This document shows, piece after piece, positions 1-12,543 of a stretch of 64,000 nucleotides of DNA. A model generated the notes under the pieces. That model was not told the DNA's origin and ran no database searches. It saw only the letters and a program-made list of their open reading frames with translations. Positions within the stretch are counted from its first letter, which is position 1. Each line of letters begins with the position of its first letter. The translations under genes were made by a program, and so were the position numbers. Source of the DNA: Rhipicephalus microplus. Taxonomy: Eukaryota > Arthropoda > Arachnida > Ixodida > Ixodidae. Where the stretch lies: assembly GCF_043290135.1 (NCBI RefSeq), contig NW_027464602.1:3782001-3846000 (forward strand). The letters run 5' to 3'.

Positions 1-213
1 GGTTAACAGCAGATCGCGCTAGCGAATTGCGCCACGGAGACAATCGTGCTCCACTCTCACCACCATCAGAACATATCTTCAAAGCTATCAGCGCAAAGAA
101 AAAAAAGTGCCGCGCCACCACCGGGTGGGCTCGAACCTCCAACCTTTCGGTTAACAGCCGATCGCGCAAGCCAATTTCGCCACGGAGGCAGTCCTGCTCC
201 ACTCTCACCAGCA

Positions 214-1977
214 TCAGAACATATCTTCAAAGGTATCAGCCCAAAGAAAAAAAAGCGCCGCACCACCACTGCGTGGGCTCGAACCTCCGACTTTTCGGTT
301 AACAGCCGATCGCGCTAGCCAATTGCGCCACGGAGACAGTCCTGCTCCACTCTCACCACCATCAGAACATATCTTCAAAGCTATCAGCCCAAAGAAAAAA
401 ACCACAGCACCACCACCGGGTGGGCTCGAACCTCCAACCTTTCGGTTAACAGCCAATCGCGCTAACCGATTGCGCCACAGAGACAGTCCTGCTTCACTCT
501 CACCACCATCAGAACATATCTTCAATGCTATCAGCACAAAGAAAAAAAAGCGCCCCAGAATCACCGGGTGGGCTCGAACTTTCAACCTTTCGGTTAACAG
601 CCGATCGCGCTAGCCAACTGCGCCAAAGAGACAGTCGTGCTCCACTCTCACCACCATCAGAACATATCTTCAAAGCTATCAGGGCAAAGAAAAAAGCAAC
701 ACACCACTCCAGGGAGGGCTCGAAACTCCAACCTTTCGGTTAACAGCCGATCGCGCTAGCCAATTGCGCCACGGAGACAGTCCTGCTCTACTCTCACCAC
801 CATCAGAACTTTTCTTCAGAGCTATCACCCCAAAGAAAAAAAAGCGCCGAACCACCACCGGTTGGGCTCGAACCTCCAACCTTTCGGTTAGCAGCCGATC
901 GCGCTAGCCAATTGCCCCACGGAGACAGTCGTGCTCCACTCTCACCATCGTCAAAACATTTCTTCAGAGCTATCACCCCAAAAAAAAGCGCCGCACCACC
1001 ACCGGTTGGGCTCGAACCTCCGACCTTTTGGTTAACAGCCCATCGCGCTAGCCAATTGCGCCATGGAGACAGTCCTGCACCACTCTCACCACCATCAGAA
1101 CATATCTTCAAAGCTATCAGCCCAAAGAAAAAAAAGCGCCACACCACCACCGGGTGGGCTCGAACCTCCAACTTTTCAGGTAACAGCCGATCACGCTAGC
1201 CAATTGCGCCACGGAGACAGTCCTCCTTCACTCTCACCTCCATCAGAACATATCTTCAAAGCTATCAGCACAAAGAAAAAAAAAGCGCCCCAGCATCACC
1301 GGGTGGGCTCGAACTTCCAACCTTTCGGTTAACAGCCGATCGCGCTAGCCAACTGCGCCAAGGAGACAGTCGTGCTCCACTCTCACCACCATCAGAACAT
1401 ATCTTCAAAGCTATCAGCGCAAAGAAAAAAGCAACACACCACTCAAGGGAGGGCTCGAAACTCCAACCTTTCGGTTAACAGCCGATCGCGCTAGCCAATG
1501 GCGCCACGGAGACAGGCCTGCTCCATTCTTACCACCATTAGAACATATCTTCAAAGCTATCAGCCCAAAGAAAAAAAAGCGCCGCCCCACCAACGGGTGG
1601 GCTCGAACCTCGAACTTTCCGGTTAACAGCCAATCACGCTAGCCAATTGCGCCACGGAGACAGTCCTGCTCCACTCTCACCACCATCAGAACATATCTTC
1701 AAAGCTATCAGCCCAAAAAAAAGCGCCGCACCACCACCGGGTGGGCTCGAACCTCCAACTTTTCGGTTAACAGCCGATCACGCTAGCCAATTGCACCATG
1801 GAGATAGTCCTGATCCACTCTCACCACCATCAGAACATATCTTCAAAGCTATCAGCCCACAGAAAAAAAAGCGCCGCACCACCACCGGGTGGGCTCGAAC
1901 CTCCAACCTTTCGGTTAACAGCAGATCGCGCTAGCGAATTGCGCCACGGAGACAATCGTGCTCCACTCTCACCACCA
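214..1977 (-). repeat. Higher-order repeat family 1, copy 1 (12 monomers)
   Basis: The ordered series of monomer subtypes from about 214 reappears from about 1978 with a shift of 1764 bp, equal to 12 monomers. Marker subtypes include the one with ACCACAGCACC beside the A-run, the one with GCGCCCCAG, the one with a TTAGCAG anticodon loop on the plus strand, and the shortened AAAAAAA run near 980. Boundaries are arbitrary within the tandem array. The shared order shows amplification of multi-monomer blocks. Confidence 0.7.
853..926 (-). pseudogene. tRNA-like monomer with Ser-type GCT anticodon
   Basis: Same fold and position as the Asn-like units, but the anticodon loop reads CTGCTAA, giving anticodon GCT (plus-strand 890-892). 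The body remains tRNA-Asn-like. The D stem is GGGC/GCGC with one mismatch and the T stem has two mismatches (GGAGG against CCAAC). The same variant recurs in the equivalent monomers near 2657, 7080, 9140 and 11050, so it travels with the higher-order repeat. It is unlikely to be a working tRNA. Confidence 0.7.
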
Positions 1978-3741
1978 TCAGAACATATCTTCAAAGCTAT
2001 CAGCCCAAAGAAAAAAAAGCGCCGCACCACCACTGCGTGGGCTCGAACCTCCGACTTTTCGGTTAACAGCCGATCGCGCTAGCCAATTGCGCCACGGAGA
2101 CAGTCCTGCTCCACTCTCACCACCATCAGAACATATCTTCAAAGCTATCAGCCCAAAGAAAAAAACCACAGCACCACCAACGGGTGGGCTCGAACCTCGA
2201 ACTTTCCGGTTAACAGCCAATCACGCTAGCCAATTGCGCCATGGAGACAGTCCTGCTTCACTCTCACCAACATCAGAACATATCTTCAATGCTATCAGCA
2301 CAAAGAAAAAAAAGCGCCCCAGCATCACCGGGTGGGCTCGAACTTTCAACCTTTCGGTTAACAGCCGATCGCGCTAGCCAACTGCGCCAAAGAGACAGTC
2401 GTGCTCCACTCTCACCACCATCAGAACATATCTTCAAAGCTATCAGGGCAAAGAAAAAAGCAACACACCACTCCAGGGAGGGCTCAAAATCCCAACCTTT
2501 CGGTTAACAGCCGATCGCGCTAGCCAATTGCGCCACGGAGACAGTCCTGCTCTACTCTCACCACCATCAGAACTTTTCTTCAGAGCTATCACCCCAAAGA
2601 AAAAAAAGCGCCGAACCACCACCGGTTGGGCTCGAACCTCCAACCTTTCGGTTAGCAGCCGATCGCGCTAGCCAATTGCCCCACGGAGACAGTCGTGCTC
2701 CACTCTCACCATCGTCAAAACATTTCTTCAGAGCTATCACCCCAAAAAAAAGCGCCGCACCACCACCGGTGGGGCTCGAACCTCCGACCTTTTGGTTAAC
2801 AGCCCATCGCGCTAGCCAATTGCGCCATGGAGACAGTCCTGCACCACTCTCAACACCATCAGAACATATCTTCAAAGCTATCAGCCCAAAGAAAAAAAAG
2901 CGCCGCACCACCACCGGGTGGGCTCGAACCTCCAACTTTTCAGGTAACAGCCGATCACGCTAGCCAATTGCGCCACGGAGACAGTCCTGCTTCACTCTCA
3001 CCACCATCAGAACATATCTTCAAAGCTATCAGCACAAAGAAAAAAAAAGCGCCCCAGCATCACCAGGTGGGCTCGAACTTCCAACCTTTCGGTTAACAGC
3101 CGATCGCGCTAGCCAACTGCGCCAAGGAGACAGTCGTGCTCCACTCTCACCACCATCAGAACATATCTTCAAAGCTATCAGCGCAAAGAAAAAAGCAACA
3201 CACCACTCCAGGGAGGGCTCGAAACTCCAACCTTTCGGTTAACAGCCGATCGCGCTAGCCAATGGCGCCACGGAGACAGTCCTGCTCCATTCTTACCACC
3301 ATTAGAACATATCTTCAAAGATATCAGCCCAAAGAAAAAAAAGCGCCGCCCCACCGACGGGTGGGCTCGAACCTCGAACTTTCCGGTTAACAGCCAATCA
3401 CGCTAGCCAATTGCGCCACGGAGACAGTCCTGCTCCACTCTCACCACCATCACAACATATCTTCAAAGCTATCAGCCCAAAAAAAAAGCGCCGCACCACC
3501 ACCGGGTGGGCTCGAACCTCCAACTTTTCGGTTAACAGCCGATCACGCTAGCCAATTGCACCATGGAGACAGTCCTGATCCACTCTCACCACCATCAGAA
3601 CATATCTTCAAAGCTATCAGCCCACAGAAAAAAAGCGCCGCACCACCACCGGGTGGGCTCGAACCTCCAACTATTCGGTTAACAGCCGATCACGCTAGCC
3701 AATTGCTCCACGGAGACAGTCCTGCTTCACTCTCACCACCA
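1978..3741 (-). repeat. Higher-order repeat family 1, copy 2
   Basis: Second copy of the 12-monomer block, shifted by 1764 bp, with only scattered substitutions against copy 1 (for example GGGCTCAAAATCCC near 2482 where copy 1 has GGGCTCGAAACTCC). The right boundary is approximate: after about 3560 the order of subtypes changes. Confidence 0.6.
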
Positions 3742-4147
3742 TCATAACATATCTTCAAAGCTATCAGCCCAAAGAAAAAAAAGCGCCGCACCACCACCGG
3801 GTGGGCTCGAACTACCAACTTCTCGGTTAACAGCCGATCACGCTAGCGAATTGCGCCACGGAGACAGTCCTGCTCCACTCTCACCACCATCAGAACATAT
3901 CTTCAAAGCTATCAGCCCAAAGAAAAAAAAGCGCCGCACCACCACCGGGTGGGCTCGAACCTCCAACTTTTCGGTTAACAGCCGATCACGCTAGCCAATC
4001 GCGCCACGGAGACAGTCCTGCTTCACTCTCACCACCATCATAACATATCTTCAAAGCTATCAGCCCAAAGAAAAAAAAAGCGCCGCACCACCACCGGTTG
4101 GGCTCGAACCTCCAACTTTTCGGTTAACAGCCGATCGCGCTAGCCAA

Positions 4148-6212
4148 TTGCGCCACGAAGACAGTCCTGCTCCACTCTCACCACCATCAGAACATATTTT
4201 CAAAGCTAGTACCGCAAAGAAAAAAGCAACAAACCACTCCTGGGAGGGCTCGAAACTCCAACCTTTCGGTCAACAGCCGATCGCGCTAGCCCATTGCGCC
4301 ACGGAGACAGTCTTGCTCATCTCTCACCACCATCAGAACATATCATCAAAGCTATCAGCCCAAAGAAAAAAAAGCACGGCACCACCACCGGGTGGGCTCG
4401 AACCTCCAACTTTTCGGTTAACAGCCGATCGCGCTGGCCAATTGCGCCACGGAGACAGTCCTGCTCCACTCTCACCACAAATAGAACATATCTTCAAAGC
4501 TATCAGCCCAAAGAAAAAAAGGCGCCGCACCACCACCGGGTGGGCTCGAAACTCTAACCTTTCGGTTAACAGCCGATCGCGCTAGCCAATTGCGCCACGG
4601 AGACAGTCCTGCTCCACTCTCACCACCGTCAGAACATTTCTTCAGAGCTATCAGCCCAAAGAAAAAAAAAAGCGCTGCACCACCACCGGGTGGGCTCGAA
4701 CCTCCAACCTTACGGTTAACAGCCGATCGCGCTAGCCAATTGCCCCACGGAGACAGTCGTGCTCCACTCTCACCATCGTCAGAACATTTCTTCAGATCTA
4801 TCACCCCAAAGAAAAAAAAAGCGCCGCACCACCACCGGTTGGGCTCGAACCTCCAACTTTTCGGTTAACAGCCGATCGCGCTAGCCAATTGCGCCACGAA
4901 GACAGTCCTGCTCCACTCTCACCACCATCAGAACATATTTTCAAAGCTAGTACCGCAAAGAAAAAAGCAACAAACCACTCCTGGGAGGGCTCGAGACTCC
5001 AACCTTTCGGTTAACAGCGGATCGCGCTAGCCCATTGCGCCACGGAGGCAGTCTTGCTCCACTCTCACCATCATCAGAACATATCTTCAAAGCTATAAGC
5101 GCAAAGAAAAAAAAAGCGCTGCACCACCACCGGGTGGGCTCGAACCTCCATCCTTTCGGTTAATAGCCGATCGCGCTAGCCCATTGCGCCACGGAGACAG
5201 TCTTGCCCCACTCTCACCACCATCAAAACATATCTTCAAAGCTATCAGCGCAAAGAAAAAAAAGCGCCGCACCACCACCGGGTGTGCTCGAACCTCCAAC
5301 CTTTCGGTTAACAGCCGATCGCGCTAGCCAATTGCGCCAGGGAGGCAGTCCTGCTCCACTCTCACCACCATCAGAACATATCTTCAAAGCTATCAGCACA
5401 AAGAAAAAAAAGCGCCGCACCACCACCGGGTAGGCTCGAAACTCCAACCTTTCAGTTAAAAGCCGATCGCGCTAGCCAATTGCGCCATGGAGACAGTCCT
5501 GCTTCCTCTCACCACCATGAGAACATAACTTCAAAGCTATCAGCCCAAAGAAAAAAAAGCACCGCACCACCACCGGGTTGGCTCGAACCTCCAACCTTTC
5601 GGTTAACAGCCGCTCGCGCTAGCCAATTGCCCCGAGGAGACAGTCGTGCTCCACTCTCACCACCGTCAGAACATTTCTTCAGAGCTATCACCCCAAAGAA
5701 AAAAAAGCGCCGCACCACCACCGGTTGGGCTCGAACCTCAAACCTTTCGGTTAACAGCCGATCGCGCTAGCCAATTGCGCCACGAAGACAGTCCTGCTTC
5801 ACTCTCAACACCATCAGAACATATCTTCAAAGCTATTACCGCAAAGAAAAAAGCAACACACCACTCCCGGGAGGGCTCGAAACTCCAACCTTTCGGTCAA
5901 CAGCCGATCGCGCTAGCCCATTGCGCCACGGAGACAGTCTTGCTCATCTCTCACCACCATCAGAACATATCATCAAAGCTATCAGCCCAAAGAAAAAAAA
6001 GCACGGCACCACCACCGGGTGGGCTCGAACCTCCAACTTTTCGGTTAACAGCCGATCGCGCTGGCCAATTGCGCCACGGAGACAGTCCTGCTCCACTCTC
6101 ACCACAAATAGAACATATCTTCAAAGCTATCAGCCCAAAGAAAAAAAGGCGCCGCACCACCACCGGGTGGGCTCGAAACTCTAACCTTTCGGTTAACAGC
6201 CGATCGCGCTAG
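4148..6212 (-). repeat. Higher-order repeat family 2, copy 1
   Basis: This run of monomers carries the marker GCTAGTACCGCAAAG near 4204, a TTAATAG anticodon loop near 5160 and a CCTCTCACCACCATGAG spacer near 5505. It returns at 12544-14458. The shift is 8396 bp at the left and 8246 bp from about 4650 onward, so one monomer was lost from, or gained by, one of the two copies. Confidence 0.65.
5125..5198 (-). pseudogene. tRNA-like monomer with ATT anticodon
   Basis: Anticodon loop CTATTAA (plus-strand 5160-5166) gives ATT, the A34 version of an Asn anticodon. The D stem GCGC/GCGC is intact. The T stem has the family's central A-A mismatch, and the anticodon stem has the family-wide A27-A43 mismatch. 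The 5' acceptor GTCTCCG pairs with CGGTGGT at five Watson-Crick or G-U positions in the inner part plus outer G-U pairs, with one T-T mismatch. Copies of this variant recur near 13410 and 15033. Confidence 0.65.
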
Positions 6213-6403
6213 CCAATTGCGCCACGGAGACAGTCCTGCTCCACTCTCACCACCATCAGAACATATCTTCAAAGCTATCAGCGCAAAGAAAAAAAAGTGC
6301 CGCACCACCACCGGGTGGGCTCGAACCTCCAACCTTTCGGTTAACAGCCGATCGCACAAGCCAATTTCGCCACGGAGGCAGTCCTGCTCCACTCTCACCA
6401 GCA

Positions 6404-8463
6404 TCAGAACATATCTTCAAAGGTATCAGCCCAAAGAAAAAAAAGAGCCGCACCACCACTGCGTGGGCTCGAACCTCCGACTTTTCGGTTAACAGCCGAT
6501 CGCGCTAGCCAATTGCGCCACGGAGACAGTCCTGCTCCACTCTCACCACCATCAGAACATATCTTCAAAGCTATCAGCCCAAAGAAAAAAACCACAGCAC
6601 CACCACCGGGTGGGCTCGAACCTCCAACCTTTCGGTTAACAGCCAATCGCGCTAACCAATTGCGCCACGGAGACAGTCCTGCTTCACTCTCACCACCATC
6701 AGAAGATATCTTCAATGCTATCAGCACAAAGAAAAAAAAGCGCCCCAGCATCACCGGGTGGGCTCGAACTTTCAACCTTTCGGTTAACAGCCGATCGCGC
6801 TAGCCAACTGCGCCAAAGAGACAGTCGTGCTCCACTCTCACCACCATCAGAACATATCTTCAAAGCTATCAGGGCAAAGAAAAAAGCAACACACCACTCC
6901 AGGGAGGGCTCGAAACTCCAACCTTTCGGTTAACAGCCGATCGCGCTAGCCAATTGCGCCACGGAGACAGTCCTGCTCTACTCTCACCACCATCAGAACT
7001 TTCCTTCAGAGCTATCACCCCAAAGAAAAAAAAGCGCCGAACCACCACCGGTTGGGCTCGAACCTCCAACCTTTCGGTTAGCAGCCGATCGCGCTAGCCA
7101 ATTGCCCCACGGAGACAGTCGTGCTCCACTCTCACCATCGTCAAAACATTTCTTCAGAGCTATCACCCCAAAAAAAAGCGCCGCACCACCACCGGTTGGG
7201 CTTGAACCTCCGACTTTTTGGTTAACAGCCCATCGCGCTAGCCAATTGCGCCATGGAGACAGTCCTGCACCACTCTCACCACCATCAGAACATATCTTCA
7301 AAGCTATCAGCCCAAAGAAAAAAAAGCGCCGCACCACCACCGGGTGGGCTCGAACCTCCAACTTTTCAGGTAACAGCCGATCACGCTAGCCAATTGCGCC
7401 ACGGAGAAAGTCCTGCTTCACTCTCACCACCATCAGAACATATCTTCAAAGCTATCAGCACAAAGAAAAAAAAAGCGCCCCAGCATCACCGGGTGGGCTC
7501 GAACTTCCAACCTTTCGGTTAACAGCCGATCGCGCTAGCCAACTGCGCCAAGGAGACAGTCGTGCTCCACTCTCACCACCATCAGAACATATCTTCAAAG
7601 CTATCAGCGCAAAGAAAAAAGCAACACACCACTCCAGGGAGGGCTCGAAACTCCAACCTTTCGGTTAACAGCCGATCGCGCTAGCCAATGGCGCCACGGA
7701 GACAGTCCTGCTCCATTCTTACCACCATTAGAACATATCTTCAAAGCTATCAGCCCAAAGGAAAAAAAGCGCCGCCCCACCAACGGGTGGGCTCGAACCT
7801 CGAACTTTCCGGTTAACAGCCAATCACGCTAGCCAATTGCGCCACGGAGACAGTCCTGCTCCACTCTCACCACCATCAGAACATATCTTCAAAGCTATCA
7901 GCCCAAAAAAAAGCGCCGCACCACCACCGGGTGGGCTCGAACCTCCAACTTTTCGGTTAACAGCCGATCACGCTAGCCAATTGCACCATGGAGACAGTCC
8001 TGATCCACTCTCACCACCATCAGAACATATCTTCAAAGCTATCAGCCCACAGAAAAAAAAGCGCCGCACCACCACCGGGTGGGCTCGAACCTCCAACCTT
8101 TCGGTTAACAGCAGATCGCGCTAGCGAATTGCGCCACGGAGACAATCGTGCTCCACTCTCACCACCATCAGAACATATCTTCAAAGCTATCAGCGCAAAG
8201 AAAAAAAAGTGCCGCACCACCACCGGGTGGGCTCGAACCTCCAACCTTTCGGTTAACAGCCGATCGCGCAAGCCAATTTCGCCACGGAGGCAGTCCTGCT
8301 CCACTCTCACCAGCATCAGAACATATCTTCAAAGGTATCAGCCCAAAGAAAAAAAAGCGCCGCACCACCACTGCGTGGGCTCGAACCTCCGACTTTTCGG
8401 TTAACAGCCGATCGCGCTAGCCAATTGCGCCACGGAGACAGTCCTGCTCCACTCTCACCACCA
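6404..8463 (-). repeat. Higher-order repeat family 1, copy 3 (14 monomers)
   Basis: The same ordered subtypes as at 214 return here. The distance to the next copy is 2060 bp, or 14 monomers. The extra length over the 13-monomer form includes a repeated monomer near 8430-8463 that shares the rare AAAAGAGCCGC junction seen near 6443. Matching landmarks are 6513 with 8573, 6869 with 8929 and 7102 with 9162. Confidence 0.7.
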
Positions 8464-10374
8464 TCAGAACATATCTTCAAAGGTATCAGCCCAAAGAAAA
8501 AAAAGAGCCGCACCACCACTGCGTGGGCTCGAACCTCCGACTTTTCGGTTAACAGCCGATCGCGCTAGCCAATTGCGCCACGGAGACAGTCCTGCTCCAC
8601 TCTCACCACCATCAGAACATATCTTCAAAGCTATCAGCCCAAAGAAAAAAACCACAGCACCACCACCGGGTGGGCTCGAACCTCCAACCTTTCGGTTAAC
8701 AGCCAATCGCGCTAACCAATTGCGCCACGGAGACAGTCCTGCTTCACTCTCACCACCATCAGAACATATCTTCAATGCTATCAGCACAAAGAAAAAAAAG
8801 CGCCCCAGCATCACCGGGTGGGCTCGAACTTTCAACCTTTCGGTTAACAGCCGATCGCGCTAGCCAACTGCGCCAAAGAGACAGTCGTGCTCCACTCTCA
8901 CCACCATCAGAACATATCTTCAAAGCTATCAGGGCAAAGAAAAAAGCAACACACCACTCCAGGGAGGGCTCGAAACTCCAACCTTTCGGTTAACAGCCGA
9001 TCGCGCTAGCCAATTGCGCCACGGAGACAGTCCTGCTCTACTCTCACCACCATCAGAACTTTTCTTCAGAGCTATCACCCCAAAGAAAAAAAAGCGCCGA
9101 ACCACCACCGGTTGGGCTCGAACCTCCAACCTTTCGGTTAGCAGCCGATCGCGCTAGCCAATTGCCCCACGGAGACAGTCGTGCTCCACTCTCACCATCG
9201 TCAAAACATTTCTTCAGAGCTATCACCCCAAAAAAAAGCGCCGCACCACCACCGGTTGGGCTTGAACCTCCGACTTTTTGGTTAACAGCCCATCGCGCTA
9301 GCCAATTGCGCCATGGAGACAGTCCTGCACCACTCTCACCACCATCAGAACATATCTTCAAAGCTATCAGCCCAAAGAAAAAAAAGCGCCGCACCACCAC
9401 CGGGTGGGCTCGAACCTCCAACTTTTCAGGTAACAGCCGATCACGCTAGCCAATTGCGCCACGGAGAAAGTCCTGCTTCACTCTCACCACCATCAGAACA
9501 TATCTTCAAAGCTATCAGCACAAAGAAAAAAAAGCGCCCCAGCATCACCGGGTGGGCTCGAACTTCCAACCTTTCGGTTAACAGCCGATCGCGCTAGCCA
9601 ACTGCGCCAAGGAGACAGTCGTGCTCCACTCTCACCACCATCAGAACATATCTTCAAAGCTATCAGCGCAAAGAAAAAAGCAACACACCACTCCAGGGAG
9701 GGCTCGAAACTCCAACCTTTCGGTTAACAGCCGATCGCGCTAGCCAATGGCGCCACGGAGACAGTCCTGCTCCATTCTTACCACCATTAGAACATATCTT
9801 CAAAGCTATCAGCCCAAAGGAAAAAAAGCGCCGCCCCACCAACGGGTGGGCTCGAACCTCGAACTTTCCGGTTAACAGCCAATCACGCTAGCCAATTGCG
9901 CCACGGAGACAGTCCTGCTCCACTCTCACCACCATCAGAACATATCTTCAAAGCTATCAGCCCAAAAAAAAGCGCCGCACCACCACCGGGTGGGCTCGAA
10001 CCTCCAACTTTTCGGTTAACAGCCGATCACGCTAGCCAATTGCACCATGGAGACAGTCCTGATCCACTCTCACCACCATCAGAACATATCTTCAAAGCTA
10101 TCAGCCCACAGAAAAAAAAGCGCCGCACCACCACCGGGTGGGCTCGAACCTCCAACCTTTCGGTTAACAGCAGATCGCGCTAGCGAATTGCGCCACGGAG
10201 ACAATCGTGCTCCACTCTCACCACCATCAGAACATATCTTCAAAGCTATCAGCGCAAAGAAAAAAAAGTGCCGCACCACCACCGGGTGGGCTCGAACCTC
10301 CAACCTTTCGGTTAACAGCCGATCGCGCAAGCCAATTTCGCCACGGAGGCAGTCCTGCTCCACTCTCACCAGCA
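8464..10374 (-). repeat. Higher-order repeat family 1, copy 4 (13 monomers)
   Basis: Fourth copy of the block. The following copy lies 1911 bp on, or 13 monomers. Copies 3 and 4 are nearly identical by eye and share private variants such as GGGCTTGAACC near 7200 and 9260 and GGAGAAAGTCC near 7405 and 9465, which suggests recent unequal exchange. Confidence 0.7.
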
Positions 10375-12142
10375 TCAGAACATATCTTCAAAGGTATCAG
10401 CCCAAAGAAAAAAAAGCGCCGCACCACCACTGCGTGGGCTCGAACCTCCGACTTTTCGGTTAACAGCCGATCGCGCTAGCCAATTGCGCCACGGAGACAG
10501 TCCTGCTCCACTCTCACCACCATCAGAACATATCTTCAAAGCTATCAGCCCAAAGAAAAAAACCACAGCACCACCACCGGGTGGGCTCGAACCTCCAACC
10601 TTTCGGTTAACAGCCAATCGCGCTAGCCAATTGCGCCATGGAGACAGTCCTGCTTCACTCTCACCACCATCAGAACATATCTTCAATGCTATCAGCACAA
10701 AGAAAAAAAAGCGCCCCAGCATCACCGGGTGGGCTCGAACTTTCAACCTTTCGGTTAACAGCCGATCGCGCTAGCCAACTGCGCCAAAGAGACAGTCGTG
10801 CTCCACTCTCACCACCATCAGAACATATCTTCAAAGCTATCAGGGCAAAGAAAAAAGCAACACACCACTCCAGGGAGGGCTCAAAACTCCAACCTTTCGG
10901 TTAACAGCCGATCGCGCTAGCCAATTGCGCCACGGAGACAGTCCTGCTCTACTCTCACCACCATCAGAACTTTTCTTCAGAGCTATCACCCCAAAGAAAA
11001 AAAAGCGCCGAACCACCACCGGTTGGGCTCGAACCTCCAACCTTTCGGTTAGCAGCCGATCGCGCTAGCCAATTGCCCCACGGAGACAGTCGTGCTCCAC
11101 TCTCACCATCGTCAAAACATTTCTTCAGAGCTATCACCCCAAAAAAAGCGCCGCACCACCACCGGTGGGGCTCGAACCTCCGACCTTTTGGTTAACAGCC
11201 CATCGCGCTAGCCAATTGCGCCATGGAGACAGTCCTGCACCACTCTCACCACCATCAGAACATATCTTCAAAGCTATCAGCCCAAAGAAAAAAAAGCGCC
11301 GCACCACCACCGGGTGGGCTCGAACCTCCAACTTTTCAGGTAACAGCCGATCACGCTAGCCAATTGCGCCACGGAGACAGTCCTGCTTCACTCTCACCAC
11401 CATCAGAACATATCTTCAAAGCTATCAGCACAAAGAAAAAAAAGCGCCCCAGCATCACTGGGTGGGCTCGAACTTCCAACCTTTCGGTTAACAGCCGATC
11501 GCGCTAGCCAACTGCGCCAAGGAGACAGTCGTGCTCCACCCTCACCACCATCAGAACATATCTTCAAAGCTATCAGCGCAAAGAAAAAAGCAACACACCA
11601 CTCCAGGGAGGGCTCGAAACTCCAACCTTTCGGTTAACAGCCGATCGCGCTAGCCAATGGCGCCACGGAGACAGTCCTGCTCCATTCTTACCACCATTAG
11701 AACATATCTTCAAAGCTATCAGCCCAAAGAAAAAAAAGCGCCGCCCCACCAACGGGTGGGCTCGAACCTCGAACTTTCCGGTTAACAGCCAATCACGCTA
11801 GCCAATTGCGCCACGGAGACAGTCCTGCTCCACTCTCACCACCATCACAACATATCTTCAAAGCTATCAGCCCAAAAAAAAGCGCCGCACCACCACCGGG
11901 TGGGCTCGAACCTCCAACTTTTCGGTTAACAGCCGATCACGCTAGCCAATTGCACCATGGAGACAGTCCTGATCCACTCTCACCACCATCAGGACATATC
12001 TTCAAAGCTATCAGCCCACAGAAAAAAAAGCGCCGCACCACCACCGGGTGGGCTCGAACCTCCAACTATTCGGTTAACAGCCGATCACGCTAGCCAATTG
12101 CTCCACGGAGACAGTCCTGCTTCACTCTCACCACCATCATAA
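10375..12142 (-). repeat. Higher-order repeat family 1, copy 5
   Basis: Fifth copy of the family, aligned to copy 4 with a 1910-1911 bp shift. Towards its right end it grades into the block that also follows copy 2 (3560-4150). The order copy-of-family-1 followed by family-2 is therefore itself repeated in the window. Right boundary approximate. Confidence 0.6.
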
Positions 12143-12543
12143 CATATCTTCAAAGCTATCAGCCCAAAGAAAAAAAAGCGCCGCACCACCACCGGGTGGG
12201 CTCGAACTACCAACTTCTCGGTTAACAGCCGATCACGCTAGCGAATTGCGCCACGGAGACAGTCCTGCTCCACTCTCACCACCATCAGAACATATCTTCA
12301 AAGCTATCAGCCCAAAGAAAAAAAAAGCGCCGCACCACCACCGGGTGGGCTCGAACCTCCAACTTTTCGGTTAACAGCCGATCACGCTAGCCAATCGCGC
12401 CACGGAGACAGTCCTGCTTCACTCTCACCACCATCATAACATATCTTCAAAGCTATCAGCCCAAAGAAAAAAAAAGCGCCGCACCACCACCGGTTGGGCT
12501 CGAACCTCCAACTTTTCGGTTAACAGCCAATCGCGCTAGCCAA

